Counted from the stretch's first letter, positions 47,236 to 59,388 are shown. The stretch is 64,000 nucleotides of DNA from Anagrus nilaparvatae (GCA_022575985.1 JAKSXM010000007.1:55892501-55956500), one strand, 5' to 3'. Notes: generated by a model not told the origin, from the sequence alone. Numbers and translations: made by a program.

Positions 47236-50200
47236 CAAAATTTTACCTACACAATTTTTCCTTCGAAAAAAAAAATATATTTTGCATTTTATAATAAAAA
47301 GAAACCATAAGGTAATTTAATTCTTTATATAATAATATAGATAAGTTTATTCATATTAAGTTTCATAATTAATGCAATATTATTTATAATTAATTTAAAA
47401 TTTAAATTAAAAATTAATTTTTATTCTTTAATTTTTAAATAATTGTAATTAAATTTTAAATCCTAAAAAAATATCCAGAAAATTTAGTAGAAAATTTTTT
47501 TTATTTTTACATTTTAACAGTATTTTATCGAACATTTTCCTCCTTTGGGATAAAATAAAATAACGTTGAATATACCGCCTACGATACTGTTAATTGGATT
47601 TTTGTTTAATTTAACGCCTACCTTGATGTCTATTAACATCAAAGGTATATCCTAAAAAGATATTTTTGATTATTCAAAATGTAGTTTATAATAAGGTTAA
47701 TTAAACCAAAAAATTCATTTAATGATGATTGCAATTTACATTAAGGATTTATTTAAATTTCTTTTTGAGGAATAATGTTTGTAAGAGTTAAGGTATATGG
47801 TAAATAAATATTTTATTTTTAGCAGTATTTTAAGTTTTTAATATGTAAAATTTTCTCAAATGTTTATTTTACGCTCTGTGACTATAAGATATTTTTTCGC
47901 TTATTTTTTTTTTCGAATTTATTTTTATTTTCATGATTTTTAAGATCCAAATATCTAAAATTTTCAAAGGTACTGCCTCAAATGTAAAAATGAATTTTAA
48001 GTGTTATTCTTATGGGATTTTTTATTTATGCGGACGTTTGTTTGCGGCCAATATTTAAATAGCTCTTGATTGTAGCCAGAAAATTTTCTTATACTTTGGT
48101 TATCTTATTTTTTCATCAAAATAGATTACTGAACCAGACGCAATAACTAAAATATTTCATACACTTTGAGAAAAAGACCTGGACGTTTTTGACATTTTTT
48201 TTTGTATTAGCGTTTTAAAAATTTAAAATTAAAAATTTTCGTTGATAAATCTTTTATTATCAAAGCTTTAAGTTTTCCAGGGTACATGTATGAGTAGTTA
48301 AGTAAAAAAAAATGCAGTAAGAGCCACCAAACTTGTAAATATAGACTGCATACTAGTAAAATGGTGGGAAGCTTAAAGATAGTTAAAAGTAAGAGACAAA
48401 CTTGAATACGAGGATACTCTAAGAATGCTGCATAAAAATTTGTTTCGTTAAAAAAATGAATTTTTGGAACCTAAATACGTCATATGCAATCAAAAGAAAA
48501 GAAAAATTTAAATTAAAATTTTAAGCCGTACGTTAATACTCAAACTTTATGGTTGAGCAAAAGAACATTGGGTATTTTTAAAATTTTGAACGCATAGGCT
48601 CAAAAAAATACGCAACTGATTTTGACTTTGAAAAAATAGTATTCATTAACTTTTTAAAAGAAAAAAAAAATACAAAAGAGCTTTCGTTTCGGATATAAGT
48701 AGTGGGGGGGGGGGGGGGGGGTACTATGTATACAGTTCCTTTGAAAAGCTCCCATATATACTTGTATAATAGAAAAAAAAAAGATTTAAAAATTCAAATA
48801 ATAATTCAAAATTATATATTATTAACAATGCAAATATGTAATTAAAATATTATTTTAAAATATTGATAAAATTGATAAATAATAATTATTATGCAGTTAA
48901 ATAATATCAAATTCTCAATATTCTGTTCTATAATAGAGAAGATTTAGTAGCATAGTATAATATATACAATAGATACAATTATTTAATAATAATAATAACA
49001 AGCCTTGAGGCCATTTTATTATATGCATAATATCAAAAAAAGCTTTAAATATATTATATAGGTATACATTGTTTTGTTAAAATAAAATTAAATCTATAGA
49101 AAATATTTTCAATATTTAAAATATCAATTTTTTTATTCATTTCTAAATCTCAAAGTTTTCTAATAGCTTATTGTTATTTGTATTATTTTAATTAATTACT
49201 AACGTACTTTATATGTTATATACTTATAAATCAAATAAATCCTTTTATAATTAATAATTATTCAGAAATCATATAAATTTATCATTTATAATATTTCTCT
49301 ATGTATAGTTATTTAATTAAGTATAATTTGAAAACACTTTTTAAGCCATTGGTTTTTTTAGTAAATGAAAAGTATTTATTTATTTTAACATGGAACTATT
49401 TTTTAACCTTGACGGAATTTTTTGCCCTTTATATATAAAAATATGTTTTAAATTACGGGGTAAAATATGAATTCCGAATTTCGCACAATATCTGCACTCG
49501 CTCCTAAGCAAAATCAAAACCAATATTCTGTCCCTTGTTTAAAATTAACTATTTTTTTACCAGTAACAAGAAAATGTATGTTTAGCTTAATTCTGTACAT
49601 TTTTTAAATAGCATAAAATTAGGTTTTCAGACTAACCCATTTGTTTAAATTTATTAATGATAATCTGATGAATTAATGCAGTTGTATTTATTCGCAAATA
49701 TTAATAAACAAAAAAAAAAAAAAACTTTTTTGAAGCTAACATCATGTTATTTGCAGAGCTATACCAGCCTGAACGACATGTTGTAGGTATAATAGTTACA
49801 GCTCTCATATGATCGTTAGATTCAACATTATATTATTAATAAACAAAGTTACGTTAAAAACGTGTGATTTCAATCCTAATATTTTAAATCTCATGAAACG
49901 GTTTAATATTCTACCTTTTGTGTACGTAAAAGATAACTTACGTGCAAATTATTACGATAAATATATAATACAAATATTATCATAGCCTCGTTGCGTATAC
50001 TTACTAGAATAACAATCTTTATTTTATCCAAACAATTGCAAATTGCACAAAAAAGTTCAAAAAATAAAAATTAAATCTTTCACTCATTTGAAATAAAATA
50101 AAGTTTTGTAAGCATGTTTTCTTAAAATAATAATAACGATGTAATAAAAAGCAATAAAACTTAAAAATGTATTTTCGTAAATGAACATCACTTGAATGAA

Positions 50201-51266
50201 AAGTCAATACAGAAATTAATGGCGTTAAGATCCCAATTATATACAACTTTCTAGAATATGTTTTAGTACTTATAAACATTAAACATACTTGAAAACAAAG
50301 TATTGTTATTATTATCATTATTATGTTATGCATTATTTTCACATAAATATAAATTCACAGTTCAAAAGTTTGTAAAATCAGATAAAAAGATAAGAAATAT
50401 AATTAATTTTAAAATAGGTAATTTTCATTTTTCAAGTATAAAACAGAGAAAAAGAATAATTTTATATATTTTTTCTTGATTTATTTGATAATGTAAAAAA
50501 TTTTAAGTAATACAAGAAAAATCAATTACACCGATAGAAAAATGTGTTGTGTGGGGACATTTTAACAAAGACAAATTAATTTTTTAATATTATTAGCTGT
50601 TTTCAACTCTACAAGTCAATTTAAGCTAGATTCTTTTTAATTAAATTTTTTTTGTTTCTTTTTTTTTCATTGAGAGAACTAGAAAAATAGAAAATTCAAT
50701 TAAAATGTCAAGATAATAAATTTCGTGATATATCTGAAAAAAAAGCAAATAATTTTTTGCCTAAATATAAATTAATTTTTATGTTTTTAATAAAGCGTTT
50801 ATCATTTAATAAAAATAAAAACTTTTTAAGACATGTGTTTGTACTTATTGATTACAAAAAAATGAGATTTAGAAAAAACTTTTTTTTGTAATCAGTTTTT
50901 TGATGGTCGATATTTTTCTAGTTACAACGTAGTTACTACCTAGTTACACGTGGTAGAAAAATACGGAAAAAGCAGCAGCGTGAGAAAAGAAATTTATTAA
51001 TAACACTTAGGAGTGATTAAACGAGCTACTATTTTGGGAATCTTATTATTTTGGTAAATGTCAACTTTTTTCACCCAGTAATCAAAAATCCAACTAATTT
51101 TTTTAAATAACTGTCAGGCTAATAATTATATTAAATATTAATAAAAATTAATTAATAGATTAAAGATAATTCAATTAAAACTAAATAAATTATTATTAAA
51201 AAAAATTGTATTAATTATTAAAAAAAATTAACATAATAAATCACTTTAATTTCAATATATATATAT
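47236..51266. other. AT-rich non-coding DNA
   Basis: No supported gene. A pure G18 run is at 48704-48721. The minus-strand open frame at 50019-50342 is hydrophobic low-complexity sequence and is rejected. Confidence 0.4.
48704..48721 (+). repeat. Poly-G homopolymer (18 G)
   Basis: An uninterrupted run of 18 G in otherwise AT-rich DNA. It is prone to length error in sequencing and could form a G-quadruplex. Confidence 0.9.
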
Positions 51267-53466
51267 GGGCACGTCCAGGGAAGAACGACCAGCCGAAAAA
51301 TAAAAAATGAAAAAAAATTTTTTTTTGTGTCACTTTTTACCTGAGATTTGTGAAACCGCTCCTATTTTAGACTTCCTGATGCATTATTTTGATATACGGC
51401 TGCTCCAAAGTTGGATTTTTTCATTTTTTTGATTTCAGCTGCCCAGTTCAACCTAAAATAACTCTGAACCATTTAACTTTTTATATATACATATGATTGG
51501 GAAAAAGTTTTATTTTTACCTGGACTACCAAAAAAAAAAAAAAAAATTTCCATTTTGACTTATTCCACTTTTTTTTCTCCTCAACGGTAGCTTTCAAACA
51601 TCCAGAAAATTTGTTTCGCCATGATTTTTTTCAACTTTTTTCTTCTCAAAATTCACTTCAAAGGGTCTAATTTACATCCTGAAAGTCCTGAGATGTGATA
51701 GGCAATGATCGGTCCACAATCTTAAAACTTGGTTCTTCCGTTTCCCTAAAAATCCATAAAAATGTTAAATATTAAAGCGTAAAATCATTAAAATACTAAA
51801 TTTAACCTTACCAAATGATTTCTTCTGTTAAATCTTCACTATCAGGACCACATAAACTTGTTGTAACATATCAATAGGATCTTCTAACATTTTTGATGCT
51901 AAAACACCCAAGATCAGCCTCGCATCAGCATCCAAAAATAGAAAAAAACTGAAAAAAAAAATGATTCTGGTTAAAAATAACTACAAAAATAATTATAAAC
52001 TATTAAAAAATACTGAAAAATATTCAAATTAACTTACCAAATATGTTTATAAGCAAATTAGAGCTTTAGAACTCCATGCTGACAAAATCTGGAACCTGGA
52101 AAAAAAGTTAAACAAAGAGATTAATTCTTAAATTTTTAAAAAAAGTTTCATGAAAAAATTTTATACTTATCTGATCTCTATTTTCCTGGTGCAACTTCAT
52201 CTTCTTGATATAAATTAGTACCTGAAAAAAATAATTAACAATAATTAACAACAATATGTGTACATATTATACCAGTTTTTTATAAAATTGAAATTAGCAG
52301 AAGACAAAATATTGCAATCTCCTCATGCAGGAATGCATAAAAAAAAATATGAAACCAACAAATGATAAAGTAGTTTCTTTTTGGTTTCTTTTAATTCCCA
52401 TGAGTAGGAGACTTTGATTGCAATATTTTGTCTTCTGCTAATTTCAATTTTATAAAAAACTGGTATAATATGTACACATATTGTTGTTAATTATTGTTAA
52501 TTATTTTTTTCAGGTACTAATTTATATCAAGAAGATGAAGTTGCACCAGGAAAATAGAGATCAGATAAGTATAAAATTTTTTTATGAAACTTTTTTTAAA
52601 AATTTAAGAATTAATCTCTTTGTTTAACTTTTTTTCCAGGTTCCAGATTTTGTCAGCATGGAGTTCTAAAGCTCTAATTTGCTTATAAACATATTTGGTA
52701 AGTTAATTTGAATATTTTTCAGTATTTTTTAATAGTTTATAATTATTTTTGTAGTTATTTTTAACCAGAATCATTTTTTTTTTCAGTTTTTTTCTATTTT
52801 TGGATGCTGATGCGAGGCTGATCTTGGGTGTTTTAGCATCAAAAATGTTAGAAGATCCTATTGATATGTTACAACAAGTTTATGTGGTCCTGATAGTGAA
52901 GATTTAACAGAAGAAATCATTTGGTAAGGTTAAATTTAGTATTTTAATGATTTTACGCTTTAATATTTAACATTTTTATGGATTTTTAGGGAAACGGAAG
53001 AACCAAGTTTTAAGATTGTGGACCGATCATTGCCTATCACATCTCAGGACTTTCAGGATGTAAATTAGACCCTTTGAAGTGAATTTTGAGAAGAAAAAAG
53101 TTGAAAAAAATCATGGCGAAACAAATTTTCTGGATGTTTGAAAGCTACCGTTGAGGAGAAAAAAAAGTGGAATAAGTCAAAATGGAAATTTTTTTTTTTT
53201 TTTTGGTAGTCCAGGTAAAAATAAAACTTTTTCCCAATCATATGTATATATAAAAAGTTAAATGGTTCAGAGTTATTTTAGGTTGAACTGGGCAGCTGAA
53301 ATCAAAAAAATGAAAAAATCCAACTTTGGAGCAGCCGTATATCAAAATAATGCATCAGGAAGTCTAAAATAGGAGCGGTTTCACAAATCTCAGGTAAAAA
53401 GTGACACAAAAAAAATTTTTTTTCATTTTTTATTTTTCGGCTGGTCGTTCTTCCCTGGACGTGCCC
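51267..53466. mobile_element. 2.2-kb near-perfect palindrome with exon-like arms
   Basis: The left arm (51267 to about 52350) is the reverse complement of the right arm (about 52381 to 53466), with ends GGGCACGTCCAGGGAAGAAC and complement, set within AT-repeat flanks. Differences between the arms are mainly homopolymer length and small indels near the centre. Read on the plus strand, the right arm contains four blocks that follow acceptor-like sequences: 52514-52564, 52640-52698, 52786-52923 and 52990-53068. The second and third end at GTAAG-type donors. The third and fourth blocks join in compatible phase and could encode an acidic peptide, with LDADARLILGVLASKMLEDP in block three and KIVDRSLPITSQDFQDVN at the end, but block three contains a frame break shared by both arms. 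I do not recognise the protein. It is probably a transposon that duplicated or captured a gene piece. Confidence 0.85.
52786..53068 (+). pseudogene. Exon-like blocks in the right palindrome arm
   Basis: The block 52786-52923 is preceded by a T-rich tract and CAG, and followed by GTAAGG. The block 52990-53068 is preceded by TTTTTAG and ends at TAG (53066-53068). The first reads FLDADARLILGVLASKMLED and on to MLQQVY; a break near 52883 shifts the frame, after which GPDSEDLTEEII runs into the next block in correct splice phase. The mirrored copy in the left arm (about 51680-51950) has the same break. Whether the source was a transposase or a host gene is unknown. Confidence 0.45.
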
Positions 53467-54395
53467 ATATATATATTAAAATAAGATAAATTTATACATA
53501 TGTGTAAATAAGTGAATTTATGTTTTTTAATTTAACTTATCAAAATTTTCTACTTTAATTTAAATATATATATTTAACATAGGTAAAAATATGCATACAT
53601 AATTATAACTTTTAATCTATTCATAAATCAATACTACTACATATTTATATATAGAAAAATTAATAGAATATTGATTTCAAATATACATATTTTTTTAATA
53701 ACTTTAATATCATTTTTAATTTATTTGTGAAGAAATTTAATAAAACATTATTTGTATATTATATGCTGCTACTATGGACGTTTTAAGGGAAAGTAAAAAG
53801 ACAAGAATTTGTATTATAAAAGTTTATTAAAATAATGTATTTACATTTTGCATATTAATAATAACTTTGTTTAAATTTTTTTAGATAAAATTATGAAAAA
53901 TTTTAAGATAATTTAAAGAAAACATTAATTTATTTATTTTTTTAGATAATCTTTTGTTATGTATAATCTAATCAGACACAACCTTTGTTACCGATATTTT
54001 AGATTGATTGTTAGTAAACTATACATATAATAATAATAATAATATTTTAATTAGCATAAAAGCATTAGAAGTTTTTGATAAGATATATGTTATAAAGTAA
54101 AGTGTCGATATCAGCGGTTTGTGGTATATCAATTTTTTTACTAAAGTCGTACATGGAATAAGGAAGTCTCTCAAGAGAGATTTTTTTGTTTAAGGGAATT
54201 TATAGAATGTCAAGCTGATTTACTATGTGTTTAAGTTGATCCTATGATTGATTGACAAAAAATTATCGTAATATAGGTGCCAATAAATTGAGTAGCTGGT
54301 CAAGTTTTTTTAGTTTTTAACTGTTTAATTGAATAAGCAGCTTTACTTCAGTATTTTGAGGAAGTATCACTCTGCTGCTATAATTGTTAAAGCTA
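53467..54395. other. AT-rich non-coding DNA
   Basis: No gene or clear repeat is recognised. Confidence 0.4.
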
Positions 54396-54695
54396 CACTA
54401 AAAAAAACTTTCGATTTCTGCAACCGCAATTCTGGTTGTGGCAGCCGGGTTTTTTTTTTCTTTCAATCGATCACGAATGTCTTGAAACGTTAAGAAAATG
54501 AGTTTCATTAATTTAAAATGCAAGCACCACGATATAATAGGATTTAAAAATTTTTTTTTACTTTTTACTTTTTACTTTAAGTTTTATGTAATTTGCAACA
54601 ATTTAAAAGAAAAAAAAAAATTTCAGCTGTCACAACCAGAGTTCAGGTAACTGCAACCGGAAATATGGAAAGGGCAACTAGATTATTTTTTTAGT
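54396..54695 (+). mobile_element. MITE-like element, family copy 2
   Basis: The ends CACTAAAAAAAAC and TTTTTTTAGT are short inverted repeats. It shares GGCAGCCGG, CTTGAAACGT, TTAAAATGCAAGCACCA and repeated CAACCGG/CAACCAGA motifs with 11138-11442. Confidence 0.65.
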
Positions 54696-55103
54696 ACATA
54701 AATTAACATCCTTAAAGCATATAAAGCTGATACTGAATCTTTTACTCTTCAAATGTTCGAAAGTAAAATTAAATCAAATTTTATGATTATTTCAGCTTTT
54801 TATTATTTCTATAATCTTACTTTACTTGTAGATAATCCTCTCTGAATTGCGTACTTTGTAAAAAAACTGATTCCTGATGCTTGTCTAACAGGAACAAAGA
54901 AATCCTGTCCCAGCTATACTCATCTAATAGAAACTATTCTTTAACAATATTTTCCTCTTGGACAATGTGGCTAAATTATTTTTATACTCAATAGTCCATA
55001 GAATTTTTATTAGAAAAAAAAGAACTAGGTATAAAAGAACGGGGTATATTTTTTAAAATAAAAATAATTTTTTACAGAATATTATTCTAGGGTGTAGTAC
55101 ATA
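54696..55103. other. Non-coding DNA, possible LINE remnant
   Basis: The sequence at 54880-54970 is less AT-rich and may belong to the LINE whose 3' part resumes after the MITE at 55104-55472. No continuous reading frame supports this. Confidence 0.25.
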
Positions 55104-55472
55104 CACTGTAAAAAGTAACTTTCTTAGATTTACAAAAAAAATAGAATTTTTTCGAAAAATTAGTGAATTTTCAAAAAATTTTGTAAATATTCGATAAAAA
55201 TCGTAAATTTACTAAATTTAGTATATTATCGAAAAATTCGAGAATTCTCGATTTTTTTTTTGTCATTTTACGAAAAACGTTGTAAATTCACAACTATATT
55301 TCGAAAATTTACAACTATTTTTTGAAAATTTTTGAAAAAAAATGGTAAATTATCAATTTTTCTTGTGAATTCACAAAAAAAAATCGAGAATACTCGAATT
55401 TTTTGTTAATATACTAAATTTAGTAAATATACAAATTTTTTTGTTAATATAAGAAAGTTACTTTTTACAGTG
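55104..55472. mobile_element. Palindromic TA-flanked MITE, family copy C
   Basis: Same ends as copies A and B, with TA on both sides (55102-55103 and 55473-55474). At 369 bp it is shorter than the other copies because part of the right arm is missing. Confidence 0.9.
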
Positions 55473-55574
55473 TAGTTATGAACATTTCAGAAACATTAAC
55501 CCAATTATAACTCATTACACAGCATAGTTAATATTTAGCTGATTAAGTAGAAAATAATATTATTAATTTCTAAA

Positions 55575-56177
55575 TCTAGCATCCCAATTAATGACCTATT
55601 CATTCATATTAATCATATGAAGATAGAAAGGGTAAAAACGGTAAAATACTTGGGAATATATCTGGACCAGTTCTTGAAGTGGGACTCCCATGTTAATTTT
55701 ACTGTTAGTAGAATAAAATACCTAACTTTTGTTTTCTATAAATTAAGATACCTTGATAATTTCATTCTTAAAATGATATATGACTCTTTATTTCTAAGTA
55801 TTGCCTCCTACGGAATTTCTGTCTGGGGTAGTGCTTACAATAACAGTCTAAGAATACTCCAATCATATCAAAATAAAGTAACTAAATTTATAGGAACCAA
55901 CAGTGATCTTTTAAACTTCTTAAATATCAAACAACAATTCTTATTAAATTCATTAATTTATTATTATGATGATTTTCAACAAAGATACATTAAATCATCT
56001 TCCAAATCAAGAAATAAAATCTTAATCTTGCCTAAAATAAATAAGTCGGTCTTTAGAAATAGCTCACTAATAGTTGCTATGAATACCTTCAATAGCCTAC
56101 CTAAAACGTTAAAGATATGCCAAAATAAAACACAAAATAATCTTAAAAAATTATTAAAAATTCAGTTGTTTGCTTAG
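55575..56177 (+). pseudogene. LINE ORF2 C-terminal fragment, 5'-truncated
   Basis: The frame open from about 55575 (with an ATG at 55617) to TAG at 56175-56177 encodes the end of a non-LTR reverse transcriptase. It has VKYLGIYLDQFLKWDSHVNF (the segment after the catalytic palm), KLRYL..F, and LFLSIASYGISVWGSAY with the conserved Y-G-x-x-x-W-G. The C-terminal NTFNSLPKTLKI is typical of CR1/jockey-like elements. The catalytic part is missing. The reading frame itself is intact, suggesting this fragment is younger than the 13215-14348 relic. Confidence 0.88.
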
Positions 56178-56523
56178 TACTAGTCTACCTAACGCTGGGG
56201 GACATTCCTAAAATTATTTTGATTCGTTTGGTTGGTTGCAAATTTAAATTAATTTAAATTATTTCACAAATTATAATGCTTATATTTTTATTTAGTTTTA
56301 GTTCTGTTTTCGATTGTATAATTTTTTAGTTTAATTTTTATTTTATATTTATAATTAAATTATACTGCCTATCCCTGCACAGATTTTCTTGAAAATCTCT
56401 AGGGTATAGAATTATTTTTATATTATTTTTGTGAGTGATAATTTGTAATATCTCCATAAAATTATATGTAAGATGATGTATATATTTTTGGGCAATAAAT
56501 AATAATAATAATAATAATAATAA
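56178..56523 (+). repeat. LINE 3' UTR with (AAT)n tail
   Basis: About 320 bp of 3' non-coding sequence follows the stop and ends in an AAT microsatellite at about 56497-56523, as found at the 3' ends of several insect LINEs instead of poly(A). Confidence 0.75.
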
Positions 56524-57170
56524 TTTAATTTCATGACTACTTGTCTATAAATAATTAAATTTATTTATATCATATTTTATAATTGTAACAAATTATTTAA
56601 AAAAATTATTAATAAAAATTCTAAGTAATTTAATTGAAAATAAATTATTATAAAATTTTTTTGAATCAATTACTATTATTATTATTTAAAATACCGAAAA
56701 CTATTATTATGTACTTTTCAATATTATCTAGAGATTATGTTGGAACGTAAAATCGAAAAGCTTTTAATGCTTTAAGAAATTTAAATCCATGTTATTATTG
56801 AATAGTCTGGAGTAACATGCAAATTGCTATTTTATCGATTCATATACTATAAAAGCATTATTTTTGCGTTTAATCTAATTTATATAAAAAAAATGATATT
56901 ATTGATAATATTATTATTATAGGGTGAAGCTATACCTTAAACCAAGAAAATTTTCAATTCATTGCTTTCGTATTTAAAAACTTGAGCTTTTATTATCGAA
57001 ATAATTAATGAGGTTTTGGTTATGATCCGATATTTTTAAAGTTAGGTTTATTTGTATGGATTCTCTGCATTCTACAAGTTTTAAATAGGAGCTATTATGA
57101 TTATTAAACGATTTTTATTTTGTATTACTATGATATTTTATAATTTAGAAGGAATAAGTAAATTGTGTAT
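56524..57170. other. AT-rich non-coding DNA
   Basis: Nothing is recognised. Confidence 0.4.
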
Positions 57171-57258
57171 CAAGAGCGCAAAAGTTTTTGTCAGAGTGAT
57201 TTGTGTTCACGCTAGTGTCTAAAATGTTTTCCCCATAGTGCTTACAATATTTGCTTAA
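57171..57258 (+). repeat. Dispersed repeat, two copies (with 59272-59388)
   Basis: GCGCAAAAGTTTTTG, GTGTTCACGCTAGTGTCTAA and TGCTTACAATATTT occur in the same order at 59272-59388, where about 27 bp are inserted between the first two motifs. Confidence 0.6.
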
Positions 57259-57381
57259 GTGTATAACGAGTGCAGAGTTATTTTCGTGCCAAGTTTTTTG
57301 CACTATTTTTATGCCCAGGGGGCCAAAAATTTATTTTGTGTATAGATTAATCTTTACGTCTTTTAATGAAAACTAAAATAA

Positions 57382-57545
57382 ACTGAAAAAAATTCTAGTT
57401 GTGGTAGCCGGATTTTTATTTGTTTTTGGTTTTAAATGATTGCATACGTCTTGAAACATAAAGAAAATTTAAAAAAAATGAGTTTGACTCATTTAAAATG
57501 CGAGCATCGCGATATGGTGAAACTTGTAAAGTACCTTGACAAAAT
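57382..57545 (+). mobile_element. MITE-like element, family copy 3 (partial)
   Basis: It starts ACTGAAAAAAATTCTAGTTG and shares TGGTAGCCGGATTTTT, CTTGAAACATAAAGAAA and TTAAAATGCGAGCATCGCGA with copies 1 and 2. The right end is missing. The plus-strand open frame at 57436-57645 overlaps it and is not a gene. Confidence 0.5.
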
Positions 57546-58208
57546 TCTTTATAATAAAACAATATCAGAAAACTCTCAAAATATTATTAAAAAAAATAAA
57601 ATCATGTATAAAACAAAATTTTTATTTCAGATTCACACAATTTAATTCTTTGTCAATACGAATAATAAGCGAATAATAAAAATAATGCTTCAAATTAATA
57701 CTGGAATTAAAAAATAAAAGATTTTACTTTTTGCTACATCTACAATATTATTGAATTTGTGTTATATCAAACTTTCAATTATTATCCGAAGTTAAAAAGC
57801 ACTTATAAAACAAGTAGCTGAGAAAATTACTATTGTAATTATTTTTTTCTTTTGCTTAAAAAATATTATCAATTTAATTTTTTGAAGTTTTATTTTTAAT
57901 AATGACTTTGCACTTATTACTAGAGAAAAAAAAAGAGATATATTAGGATGGTATTTGTTTTTAAAATATTTAATAATTTCATGCAGAATAAATAAAGATT
58001 TTCTTTGGGAATTTTGAACAATGTTGAAGTTTGGCTTTAAATAAATAAATTGAAATTCTTGCATTCTAAGTTAAGACAAATATAAACTTTTAAATATTTT
58101 AAAATGTTTTCGTACTATCTAAAATATGCATGTTTCTGCTATCTTTTTTTAAAATTTCTTTAAACTTTGCATTACAGCTCATGAAACTTTTAAATGGTGT
58201 CAATAAAG
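57546..58208. other. AT-rich non-coding DNA
   Basis: No supported gene. The minus-strand open frame at 57792-58064 is Lys/Ile/Phe-rich noise. Confidence 0.4.
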
Positions 58209-58315
58209 CCTTTTCTAGACTAGATTAGTTTTTTTAATCCTTTTTACTTCGACACTACGCTATGCTATAGTTAAAGTACTTGGAATTAAAAAAAATTTAT
58301 CTAGTCTAGAAAGGG
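58209..58315. repeat. 107-bp hairpin element
   Basis: CCTTTTCTAGACTAGATTAG (58209-58228), continuing through a T-rich stretch, pairs with the arm ending CTAGTCTAGAAAGGG at 58315. The loop is about 40 nt. Probably a tiny MITE. Confidence 0.75.
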
Positions 58316-59271
58316 TTTAAATCTAAATAAAATAACGTATATTTAATATGAAAAAAGTTTTTGGTACCATAATACTTCTAAAAACTTTTTATTTCATTTT
58401 TTACACGTTAACTTGTTGGCTGAAAATATAAAGATAATTTCTTATTTCTAAATATAATTTTTGACAACAAAGTGTATAAAAAAAAAGGATTTTTCAAAAA
58501 ATAAGAACCATCCCAATATATAAATAATAATCTCTTATGTAACACTAATACAGTGACACAAAAACTGTATAGGTAAATATAAACGTTTAATAATGAAAGT
58601 TAATGAAATATTCCGTCAGTAAAAAAAAAAAAAAAAAAAGTATAAAAGAGTAATCAGGAAAAGTGTGTAGATAGAGTTAATAGTGAATAAAAAAAAAGAG
58701 ACAAATGGTTGAAATCGAATGAAAAGATATATTGTCGAGAGATTTTTTTTTGTCGAAAGTTTTTTTTCTATATATATGTTATAGCATGAATCGACTAGGA
58801 ATTCCGCAATGCGGACAGTTGAGATGAATTCGTATATATATATATACGTCGCAAACTGAATGTACCGGGTGTAATATTCAATAGATATGCGTTATTTCTA
58901 TTATTTCTTTGAAAATAATCATTTGATAATAAATTTTTTTTTTTATTCCAAATTAATACTATTGTGTAAAGTAGAAAATAGATTATTTATTATTTTATTT
59001 CTGCGTGGGTTGTTACACGAAACTTTTTACATGTTCTTTTATTTTTTTATGCACGAGTGATTTCACATATTAAGTTTTTCGGAAAAATTTCTTTACTACT
59101 TTAGAGAAAATATAGAATTTTATGTACAAAGGAAATAAAAGTTTTGATATTAACGAGACTAGTAATATGCGCGCCCAGCAAACCTATTGTTATCACTTAT
59201 GAAATTCGATTTATGACCAAAATTTCACTTGTTTTACTCACAAATTTTATACCCAAGCGCGTAAAATAGTG
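58316..59271. other. Non-coding DNA
   Basis: AT-rich apart from a small GC-richer patch at about 58780-58870 containing CCGCAATGCGG. No gene. Confidence 0.4.
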
Positions 59272-59388
59272 TCAAAGACGCAAAAGTTTTGGTAATAAAG
59301 CACGACTACTTGGCGAAGCTGGTCAGAGGGATAAGTGTTCACGCTAGTGCCTAAATTTTTTTTTCAATGATGCTTACAATATTTTTTG
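59272..59388 (+). repeat. Dispersed repeat, second copy (with 57171-57258)
   Basis: Shares AGACGCAAAAGTTTTGG, GTGTTCACGCTAGTGCCTAA and TGCTTACAATATTTT with 57171-57258. Confidence 0.6.

Noticed and set aside
50019..50342. 107-codon minus-strand open frame resembling a membrane protein
   Set aside because: The hydrophobicity comes from AT-rich codons (Ile, Phe, Leu, Tyr). There is no recognised family and no composition shift from its surroundings.
57792..58064. 90-codon minus-strand open frame
   Set aside because: Lys/Ile/Phe/Ser-rich translation of low-complexity sequence with no supporting context.
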